Below are positions 55,086 to 64,000 of a DNA stretch of 64,000 bases, piece by piece. Source of the stretch: Owenia fusiformis. Its lineage: Eukaryota; Annelida; Polychaeta; Sabellida; Oweniidae. The notes under the pieces are model-generated. The model made no database searches. It had not been told where the DNA came from and worked only from the letters and a program-made list of their open reading frames with translations. A program made the position numbers and the translations under genes. Location of the stretch: contig CAIIXF020000004.1 of NCBI GenBank assembly GCA_903813345.2, positions 26,661,985 through 26,725,984 of the forward strand, given 5' to 3'. Every line of letters begins with the position of its first letter. Position 1 is the first letter of the stretch.

Positions 55086-55633
55086 TAGCTAGTCTCTCAG
55101 CAGTAACGGTGATGATTATTGACTTTTAAAATAATTTATAAATATAAGTCTTGAAGGACTTTACCCTCAAAGAGACGGTTAACTTTTTATGAGTTAGCTT
55201 TACCAGATGAAATAAAAATAGAAAATAAAAAAAGTATACTGAATATACAGAAAATACATTTCATCGTCAAAGTTGTCCTTATTTACTAACGTCGAGATAG
55301 ACTGTATCCTTCGTCTGAATAAATATTCAGACTGTAAGTCACCTATTGTAAAATGTGGTGTTGTATAAATGTTACAAATAAGTTTGTTTAATGATAAAAT
55401 GATTACCTTATAAAGAACTTACAATATTATTTTTTCGTATATTGTCCTCTTACTGAAGATATTCATAAAATGTACAGACGCTTCTTGTAGCGAAGCCATT
55501 GATTAGGTCAAGCCATTTTGGCAATGCCAATTCTCACGATAAACGAGATTTAGCCAGTGACGTCAGTCTATTTGTAAACAAATAACACGTGGAGCGGACG
55601 GAGCAACATTACGGAAGCGTATTGATAAATTCC

Positions 55634-55778
55634 ATTTATGCCTTTCATTGTCTAGCGTGTGTGTGAGATAAGGAGCCTATTTAAAGACAATTTTAATTAC
55701 TCTTAATTCAAATAAAGTTAATTAAGCTAATTAATGTTCTTACCTTATAATTTCTCATTTGATGTTGGGTTATTCGCC
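55634..55778. repeat. 145-bp direct repeat, copy 1
   Basis: Starts ATTTATGCCTTTCATTGTC and ends GGTTATTCGCC. It differs from 56124-56268 at only two positions. The two copies are separated by 345 bp and lie downstream (in its reading direction) of the tyrosine-recombinase frame. Confidence 0.9.
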
Positions 55779-56123
55779 TCTACATACTTACTATACTTTA
55801 ATCTATTTGAGGTGGCGATTTTGGGGATGGTGGTGGGAACTTGAAATATGGATTGTATGGCTTGAAGTATGGCTTGCTACGTCTTGCTTGTTATTGTAGA
55901 TGTTGAAAAGTGCGCCAAATTATGATTCCCGCCGTTGACGTCATGTATAGGCTTTAGTTTCGTATTCGCTTTATTTTCGTATTTTCTCAGAGTATTCTCT
56001 TGGCCTACCTAAATAAGTCTTAATTCATTCTGAAAAATAGATCTAAAATATATATATTTGATTTTAGACTTTTTCTGACCCCCTATCCAATGTTGTCATA
56101 AATTTATATACTGGCGTATAAGT

Positions 56124-56268
56124 ATTTATGCCTTTCATTGTCTAGCGTGTGTGTGAGATAGGGAGCCTATTTAAAGACAATTTTAATTACTCTTAATTCA
56201 AATAAAGTTAATTAAGCTAATTAATGTTCTTACCTTATAATTTCTCATTTGATGTGGGGTTATTCGCC
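56124..56268. repeat. 145-bp direct repeat, copy 2
   Basis: Second copy of 55634-55778 (A/G at the GAGATA(A/G)GGAG position and T/G near the end). Such repeats could be the B1 and B2 parts of a Ngaro-type split direct repeat, or a simple duplication. Confidence 0.9.
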
Positions 56269-56422
56269 ACTAATTGTGACTTCTATATATACCTTCATTG
56301 TTTTTATGATTATGAAGTTACAATTGCCCCACTAATAATAAAATTATAATCAAGAAAACCAGTATATTAACAATATGAATATTTTATTGGCATATTTGAA
56401 TATAAATAAAATATATAGTCTA

Positions 56423-56637
56423 ATACTTGCTACCGCTAAGTATCAAACTTATACCTTACAATTGACATATTATAATTATGTGACTTGTTACTTATAAATT
56501 ATGCTAAGCTTAAGACTATATAATTTTCTTGGACATTTAATTAAAAGTTATAAAGGATACAATCAAATACTTGCTACCGCTAAGTATCAGACTGATCTTG
56601 AACATCATTATTGTGTAACTTGCTACCGCTAAGTTAC
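56423..56637. repeat. Three hairpins with an identical GCTACCGCT loop
   Basis: Hairpins at 56423-56443 and 56567-56587 have stem ATACTT/AAGTAT; the one at 56615-56637 has stem GTAACTT/AAGTTAC. All have the nine-base loop GCTACCGCT. The stem change is compensated on both sides. They lie just beyond the stop of the recombinase frame. Confidence 0.85.
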
Positions 56638-56669
56638 TTGAATCTCAAACTTATTTAAATTGTTATATG

Positions 56670-57041
56670 TTATCTTATATATTTTAAAAAAGCATTAGAC
56701 TTCCATCTACCCAATCTTTGTATTTCTGTGTCACTGTAATTTTTTATTGTTACAAAAAATGTAGCTCCACCTATCCTGAAGATATGCGCTTTAATTGTTT
56801 CTGTATCAGCTCCACAACTTCTCAAGATTGATTTTAATATATTATTAAAGAACTGTGAAGTTATTGGAGCATTTTGTCTCAAGAATAATGAGCCCTCTTG
56901 AAAACCACGTACCTCTAAATATTCCCTGTAAGCTTGAACTGGGCAAAAGAGAGGATTGATTTCTTTTTTAATATGAATTGTTTCAGGCTGTATGCTGTGT
57001 TTAAGATGGTATTCCAGTAAATGAAAAAGACGAGTGCGCAT
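56670..57041 (-). pseudogene. Tyrosine recombinase C-terminal domain (YR transposon fragment)
   Basis: A 123-codon frame with the tyrosine-recombinase box: H86-I-F-R89, GRW (W113) and the nucleophile Y121 in KYIR. The upstream pattern (CPVQAYREYLEVRG) resembles YR transposases of the Crypton and DIRS/Ngaro groups. The N-terminal part with the first catalytic Arg is missing or out of frame, so the enzyme is incomplete here; an upstream exon cannot be excluded. The direct repeats and hairpins downstream favour a mobile-element origin. Confidence 0.65.
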
Positions 57042-57962
57042 ATTTTTGTGCGCATGTTTACAAAGACTGATCTATGGAAATTGTCGCTAAACCAAATGCC
57101 ATTAAATAATGCAAACATACTTTGAATTGCATATTCCTATATTGATTATAGTATACACTAGTCAAACATTCAGTTTGAGTAATATCTTCCGAGATTTTAT
57201 CGGACGATAAGCCCAATTTAATGTCGTAAACTACCTTGTGCCGCTTTACGTCATAACAACAACAACAATAACATCCGGTCCGCCCACCATCTTGAGATGA
57301 TTCGCAACAAGATACGACTGCCCAAATCTGGCAGATTTTGCACAAAGACAGCTCAGGGTAGATTGCTGACTAGTCGAAATATAACAAGTACGACTTCAAG
57401 TAAGTTTGTGTGATATCTCGAAGACTAAAGCGTTTTATAAGTGCTCGAATTGAAGGGGGATTTAGATGGCAAATACTTCCGGGTAGGCCTAGCCTAGTAT
57501 TCGAATCGATCAGATTTTCAAGTTGTCAACGTTTTCGAATATTTAGTCTATTTAGATGCGATTTCCACTAACTATTCCATAGCCAGTATCGATAAAATGT
57601 TTTCATTCTAATTAATCTAATCTAATACTCCTACCAATCAATATGAAACAAGAAACAAGAGACCATGAAAATTATTGAAAGTAATTTATGAAGATTGATA
57701 AAACACCCTGTTTACAGGCATGGTTCATAATTAAGTACATGTATATTATTCTGCATCATGATTATCCACATTTACCATGCAGAGTCAAATTATAGGACCC
57801 TAGAACACGTATAAAAACCATGTCTAAAGACTATACCTAAGGGTCTTTTAAATACAGATATCGACTCGAATTTTTATACATGTTCCCGGGGGCAAGACAG
57901 TATGGTCATATATGAAAAATTCATCATCTCATGAGGACCATTACACTTATTAGAGGTATCGA
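57042..57962. other. Stretch with possible transcription start region
   Basis: Around 57230-57420 the sequence is richer in GC and CpG, has CCACCATCTTG (a YY1-like motif on the minus strand), and ends with a good donor ACTTCAA-GTAAGTTTG near 57400. It could be the first noncoding exon of the Mutator-like gene, but this is unproved. Confidence 0.3.
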
Positions 57963-59366
57963 ATGTCATTTCTCAAGAGGCACATACTCATCTACATGTT
58001 TCATGTACATTGCCCTGGTATTACATACATTGCATTGATCCATATTTTAGGATCAGTATACCCTAACCATGAAAATGAACATACCTATGCAAGGGCAGAA
58101 CCCCTACAACCTAGCATACTACAGCCCAACATTAATGATGTTTGGACAGAGGAGACAGTTTGCGATTCTACTGAGAATAAAAGCATGCTCACACCATTGG
58201 AAGATTGCAGATTCGTGGTCGACTTTGCATATTTGGCCACACAAATGGTCTGCAGGAAGTGTAATTGCAGGTATCTAAATTAATAATGCTGTAATGTCAT
58301 GGTTTTGCTAGCATGATTTGTTGAGGTGTTACAAATATTCCCTCATTTATTATGAAAACATATATTGATGGAACTGTTAGAGGGATAAACATTAAGACAA
58401 TATTTCCCAATTTTCATTGCGAAACTATTTATCTTGTAGCACTATCGTTGAAGAAGATACCATAAACATATAAGCTGTCTGTTTCAATTATATTTTTCAT
58501 TGTTCAGGTTATATCTTCAAAATGCTCTAGGCATCATGAAGGCTGGCCTAGGGGGATGGTTGCACATAAGATGTGTATGTGGGGAGGTGAAGAAGGCAGC
58601 CTTGTCAAAAATGCATGAAACCAAGACAATAAGTTCCAGAGGGAGAAAGGTGTTCGATGTCAACACAAAACTAGCATCAGGTAAGAGCAATGAGATCAAG
58701 AATGAAAATAATTAGTATCTCAGCAATGCAAAGGGGGTAGGGGTCAAAATCTGGAATGTTCATCAATTAATTAATTTATTATTTATTTATTTAGAAAAAC
58801 TTAAAAAAATATATGACAAATACTGACAAAAAGGGATATAAAAGCATAACATCAAATATCAAAAAAATTGTATGTAATAAAAAAATCTCTAAAATTAGGA
58901 CTATAGTTTACGTGAGTATATAAAAGGTATATGAGATACAATACAAGTGTATCAGCATTGTAAACTGCACATGTATGCATGTACACTGGCAGAACATTTT
59001 TTGTTCTATTTATTTTATGCCTTTTAGGCCAAATTATCTATAAAATGGGCCTTCAATTTCCCAAATTTTTTGATTTGAAATTTGGGCCCCTCTCTGGATA
59101 ACTTCTGGATCTGGATCTGGATCCTTATCATTTTACAGTCGAACAATATGTATTTACATTCCATTTTCATTTTATGCTAGCCATGATTCACAGTGGATTG
59201 GGGGCTTACAAAACTAGGGACATCCTTGCAATACTGAATTTGCCTGCAGTTTGTAACACAACCCTAACCACAAGACAGACTGAGATAGGGGAAGCCATGG
59301 TGAAGGTGGCAGATCACTCTATGGCAAATGCTGTGCAGGAGGAGGCCAGACTCTCCAGTGCTGCAG
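57963..59366 (+). CDS. Mutator-like transposase domain protein, partial (three exons)
   Basis: Three exons join in phase: up to 58270 (start uncertain: ATG at 57963 or an acceptor at 58050), 58508-58680, and 59181-59366. The product has CRKCNC, IRCVCGEV, then FDVNTKLASAMIHSGLG and a TLTTRQTEIGEAM block. This order matches the N-terminal part of the Mutator-like transposase domain found in many invertebrate proteins: paired Cys motifs followed by VNTK..AM...G.G. The catalytic part is not found in the remaining 4.6 kb of the window, so the gene is truncated, has a very long intron, or is a fragment. The exon 3 donor (CTGCAG-GTAAGTAT) is strong. It may be domesticated or a decayed transposon. 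Confidence 0.6.
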
Positions 59367-60447
59367 GTAAGTATCCATGCTTTTGCTTTAGGATTACTGT
59401 ATTCTCTCTAATTAGTGCAAAGTGCAGTTTCTGAATAGAAATTTAAAACGGTTGAGAAATTACACCGAAACCACGAATAATATTTTTTTAGTTGTTATCA
59501 GTAAGGTATATGCCTATATTTTATGCCCTTACAAATGTCTCCCCTTACAAGCATTATTCTTGATTCACATAGCTAGACAAGGTCTGTCCAATTTCAGTGA
59601 ACACAGTATTTCATATAATGCAGTGCATGAAAGTCCAAAAACCCATCCAAGCTCATTCCCTATGTGGTTGCCAAGGTGACAAGTTCACTCAACAGATTAT
59701 AATTGATTGTTTGCTATCTTGACCCTTGCAAAAAGTTTCATTGAAAATATGTTATTTTAGTGATTTCAAATCTTTTAGGTCAAATGATAGAAAATATTTT
59801 GCAAGACTCATTGCATTGTGTAATGACCATTCCTTTCAGCCGTTGCTTCCTAAAATTAACACTGGATGCTCTGCATCTCGTGCAAATTGTGGAGAGCAAC
59901 ATATTCAAGGAATGGTCATTCCACATTGCACTGAGCCCAGGGCCTAATTAGATCCTTAAGTCTCTTTCTCTTCTTTGATTTGGGTTGCCATAGGCTTGAG
60001 GACACTATTAGAGTCAAATTCTATATTTTTTTGATTTTTATCACACCCTAGGACACTGTTTCAAGTCAAATTCTTGCAGATTTATCCACTTACAAACGTC
60101 TATTCTTACAAAGATTATGCTTCAGTCTCTTACTCTTTTTTAACGTGGAATGCCATAGGCTCAAGGATAACATTAAGATATCATGATCTCCATAAATTAA
60201 CAAGGATTTGACGAGAAATACTGTCCTAGAACATATGGCACCATAGGGTATGCCATGGCACAATGCCATTGCACCGTGCCATGTTTTGTACTTACTCAAG
60301 AATGTTAAAGATATTAGTTGTTTATAAAAATAAACTAGATAATGGCAACTCCGCGGAGTAGCAAATCCCAACGAACAAAATATCAATTACCGAATTCCAA
60401 TCAATTATACTCATTACTTTAGATTTTAGAATTGTGAATTCCTGCAA

Positions 60448-60720
60448 AGCAGCCATTTTGAATTTTCTGAGGTACAAATCTGAAAAATAATACCATAATT
60501 GTGATCTACTCCAAAATTCCTTCAATTTGAGTACAATATAGCCATACTTTGAAGTGATCGAAAAATTATTGCGAAATCGTACATTAGACGGCCATTTTGA
60601 ATTTCACGAGGCTCGAATCAGAAAAAAGATACAATATTTGCAATCTACTCTTAATTGCCTTTAATTTGAGTATAATAAAGCTATACTTCAGAAAAATCTA
60701 AAAATAAGCGAAAATTTCTG
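60448..60720. repeat. Diverged tandem duplication, about 140-bp period
   Basis: GGCCATTTTGAATTTC...GAGGCTCGAATC and AGCCATTTTGAATTTT...GAGGTACAAATC head two units that remain similar through TTTAATTTGAGTATAATAAAG. Divergence is considerable. Confidence 0.6.
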
Positions 60721-60924
60721 TTTTCCTGACCCCCCACGCGAGACTAATGCCATTGCTAATTGCACCCCTGCGACCAAAAATGGTAAAAGTGTGCATTAAA
60801 TAAAAAATATCGATCAAAAATCAAAAAGGTTTTTTATGTAGAGTATCCTTGTCCTAAACAATCGTCACGGTGAATTTCATTCAAAATAAAGACGTTTTGG
60901 TCAAGTCATGCTTAACTGAAGTTG

Positions 60925-62400
60925 CGCATGTGGTTAATTGTAACCCACATGGCGACTCATAAAAGTGCACCAAATTCGATAATCTTAAGTAATAAGTAGG
61001 TCCCTCGGGGGCGATTTCTTGGTTTAGTGGTCGATTTTACCGCTCTTTGTACATAATTATCCCGTTTTGAGAGAAAATGGGCCACTCGGAAAAATGATCT
61101 GACATGATTATATCATGGTCGTGATTTATCTATCCTTCGATCGCATTCATTGTTCATTTTTCGTTTAAATGAAAAGTTTTCGGTTTAAAAACGTTTTGAC
61201 GAGATATTTGTGATGGGGAAGGATGGGGAATTCAGGAAATGTAATCAGTTTCGTAATATTATTTCATTAAAATTTTTTTTTTGAACAAAATTGGATTCGC
61301 TTGGTTAATTGTAACTCGTGGTTAATTGTAACCCAAATGCGCGACCAAACTTTAATTTTGACCCAATAATTAATTTTATCACGTCTGCAACGAAACAGAA
61401 ACAAATATAACAGCTTTAAATGTAACTTAAGACATAGATATTTATTATAATGTATGTTGAATGACGTTTTAAGGGAGTTATCTATTAATAAAACGTGTAA
61501 AAACGATTGAATAAAACGATTTACCCACGATTGTTTCATCAATTTAAATGGGACGCATCATCTTGTTCTACCAAGCTTCTGATAATTGAACTATTTGATT
61601 CTGCATCCAAGGCTATTTGGTGGCAGGAACTTTGATATAAACAGAGACAGATAATGAGATATGTCAAAAATCCACAACGCCGAAGATCCTAAAAATAAAA
61701 TAATAAATACGGACATTGGACAATACAACATTAAGTCTGATCGCACGTTTTATTGCAGTCTTCAGAGGTTTTAATTCACCGCTTGATTATTTTGTTTTTT
61801 TCTAAAAAATAATTAAATTTCAACGATGTATTCACGGGAATACCTTGCACCATCGATAAAATAAAATTAAATTCGCGTTGTTAATCGCAACTTAACAAAA
61901 TTGCGATTAATTGTAACCCAATTGGGACCCGATCACGCCAACCCAGTGATTAATTCTTTCACATCTGCAATGGTAAATGCACCAATTTTTAAGTTATTTA
62001 TTAGACGTAATTGAAATTCAGCATATCATTTTTAACAGCACGAATTTTTCAATTCATCATCATTGGATTTGTCGTAGAATGGAGTGATCGAGTCAGTCAT
62101 GGTCGAAAATAAAAAAAACAACATTTTCTTGATTTTAGGTTGGTGTTAGTTTGAAGTTACTTTTATGAATATCTGTGTGACAAGGTTATCAAATTTAATG
62201 AAAGACGTCTACAATTTCAACTGGAAAATGATTTTAAAATGGATACAAATTTATCTATTTCTTATGGGTTGTATTTTTAAAACAGTAAGAATGTGTTTTC
62301 CATGTGAATGCAATGGCCCATAGAATGTAGAAACTTGCTTGATTGACACATGTCAAAAATCCATATCACTGAAGATGCTAATAATAAAATAATAATAATA
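60925..62400. repeat. Low-copy tandem duplication, about 600-700-bp period
   Basis: GGTTAATTGTAACCCA-type segments recur at about 60932, 61319 and 61905; GTGATTAATT...CACATCTGCAA-type at 61370 and 61955; ATGTCAAAAATCCA...GAAGAT at 61662 and 62346. The order is kept, so these are old tandem copies of one segment. No coding potential. Confidence 0.55.
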
Positions 62401-62599
62401 ACTCTGAGATATAAGCATTTCTTATTTACAGTTTATTTTATTTCACTAAATCATCAATAGTATTACAATAACATTTTGGGAGGCTGAAAGAGCATTAGCA
62501 AAAAGGTAAGCACAGATTCAACTATTATAATGATTATATGAACACTGAAACAATTTTCTTAAAAACTATCACAGTGTTTTGCTCACAATATTTTATATC

Positions 62600-63110
62600 A
62601 TCCTTTTTTCTAGTCTATCAATTCAGATTTTATTTCATGACAAACCTTTGATTTTAATGATTATTTCATATCTTCTCAGGGGATAAACTCAATATGTATC
62701 TCAACCCTTGGATACTAGATTTATTTCATGATTACAACAGAGTTGCTCAATAAGAGAGGGTTTCAGTATGAAACTAGAATATTGATACCAAACAAGGGAA
62801 TATATTTTGCCATGGAATAAACTCTATATTTTTCTCAACCCATAGGATAATGTTTGGTGTTTTTCAAGGTCAAAAGAACAATCATTTGTGTAGTCCTGTG
62901 TCTTAGAGTCCAACAGTTCAGATTTTATTTTATGATAATCCTTTAATTTTAATGATTATCTCAGAATCTTTGAACAGTGGCTGGCTATTCTAATGAATTT
63001 TGACATTTTGTTTCTTAAATATTCAATTACTCCTATCAGTCTATAATTGATAAATATCTCAATTCTTTATTTCAGAATAATAAAATCAAACTTGTAGGTG
63101 ATACATGTTC
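62600..63110. repeat. Degenerate tandem repeat, about 290-bp period
   Basis: TTCAGATTTTATTTCATGA followed by CTTTGATTTTAATGATTAT (about 62625) recurs near 62918, and GGATAAACTCAATATGTATC (62680) has a counterpart near 62816. Similarity is patchy. Confidence 0.45.
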
Positions 63111-64000
63111 ATGCTAGGGATACATTGAAATGATTACTTCCAACCATTTGATTTTATTTCAGAGAAAATATGTTAGGCCTAATTCAATTACAATAAATAC
63201 ATATATAACTGCATTTGAGAAAATATGTTAAAGCAATTTCAATACAGTTACATACTAAAATTACAATACTGCATTTGTTTACACTTCAGTATTTTGGAAA
63301 TGTTTACATTTTGTGGTCTCTAATCCACATAATCATGGGGGTAGCATAGATTTAAATAAGGGTTAGGCTAGCTGCCTACTCCCCAGATATGATATACTAG
63401 TAATATATATTCCCAGTTGTTATCATGGCCTTTGGATTTCATTGAAAAATAGATTCATGTTTTAGTCCTTTTGTTTATTTCACATTGCTTCTTTTTCAGG
63501 TTTGATTGAGTTGCAAAAATATTTGTATTGTAGTTTAATGATATGTCATTATTAACTGACATCATTTCATCATAACTCAGCCTATTCTAAGGGGTCACTA
63601 TGTTTAAAACAAAATTATGTAACACCTATAAAATGTTTAGTGTGTTACATGTATGAATTCCAGTCCATGGAATGATCAAATCAATTATTACACTTGATAA
63701 ATGTTCTTGGAAGTCAGTTATGATCAAAAACAACTAATATAGAAGACAATACCAATATAAACATTTTTTATATAGATTTATTTAATTTCAAACTGATGCG
63801 CCTCCATTTTATTTAATTCTTAAAAATAAAAACACATTTTTTGGTAAAGTGGTAACCTAGAGCTGATGCATAATATACAGTATCTACACCTGGATCATCT
63901 CCAGACTATATTTTAAATAAATAAAATAAAATGGACATGCATCAACTAAATGTATTTAAATCCATATTCAGATCTATAAATGGGTTATCTTGGAGACTAT
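63111..64000. other. Gene-free AT-rich end of the window
   Basis: No exon continuing the Mutator-like gene, no RNA gene and no clear repeat boundary seen. GAGAAAATATGTTA occurs twice (about 63163 and 63217). Confidence 0.45.

Overview
This is an AT-rich animal nuclear window. It has spliced genes with GT-AG introns, long introns, and roughly half of what can be classified is transposon-derived. There is no operon structure. Protein matches (an inter-alpha-trypsin-inhibitor heavy chain (ITIH) C-terminal-like secreted protein, a C2H2 zinc-finger protein, Mutator-like transposase exons, Ty3/mdg4 and LINE elements) and the repeat style fit a marine invertebrate, perhaps a bivalve or other lophotrochozoan. 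The species call is inference only.

Layout. 0.1-2.7 kb: small inverted-repeat transposons and minisatellites. 2.67-6.50 kb: a TIR transposon carrying a nested 1.3 kb element whose ends read CACGGTG/CACAGTG with a 5-bp target duplication, the signature of Transib/RAG-type transposons. 7.43-7.60 kb: a decayed duplicate of the last exon of the 32-38 kb gene. 7.83-20.87 kb: an intact, very young 13.0 kb Ty3-type LTR retrotransposon with 2.74 kb LTRs, a tRNA-Leu primer site and one 2407-residue Gag-Pol reading frame ending in an Arg/Ser-rich tail. 20.9-32 kb: no recognised gene, but LINE debris, fold-back repeats and a two-copy interspersed repeat. 32.7-38.6 kb: a complete six-exon gene model for a secreted protein of 463 residues, all introns phase 1, with a mariner relic and a MITE in intron 3. 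38.7-42.2 kb: a minisatellite and dense palindromes. 42.3-43.9 kb: a degenerate LINE. 46.5-49.1 kb: a TIR element filled with GCGGTAG-type arrays and holding a mariner MITE. 49.5-51.2 kb: a tentative two-exon secreted cysteine-rich peptide gene. 51.8-53.2 kb (minus): a nine-finger C2H2 protein. 55.6-57.0 kb: a truncated tyrosine-recombinase ORF with direct repeats and covarying hairpins. 58-59.4 kb: exons of a Mutator-like transposase. 60-63 kb: diverged tandem duplications.

The most unusual signal is a family of large hairpins (34.0-34.6, 41.1-41.6, 41.9-42.1 kb, perhaps 28.5 kb). The unpaired bulges and loop are conserved between copies, but the stems differ and yet stay fully complementary within each copy. 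One copy is nested inside another. I do not recognise this family as described. The genes here show no sign of acting together; the window is a few host genes in a transposon-rich landscape.
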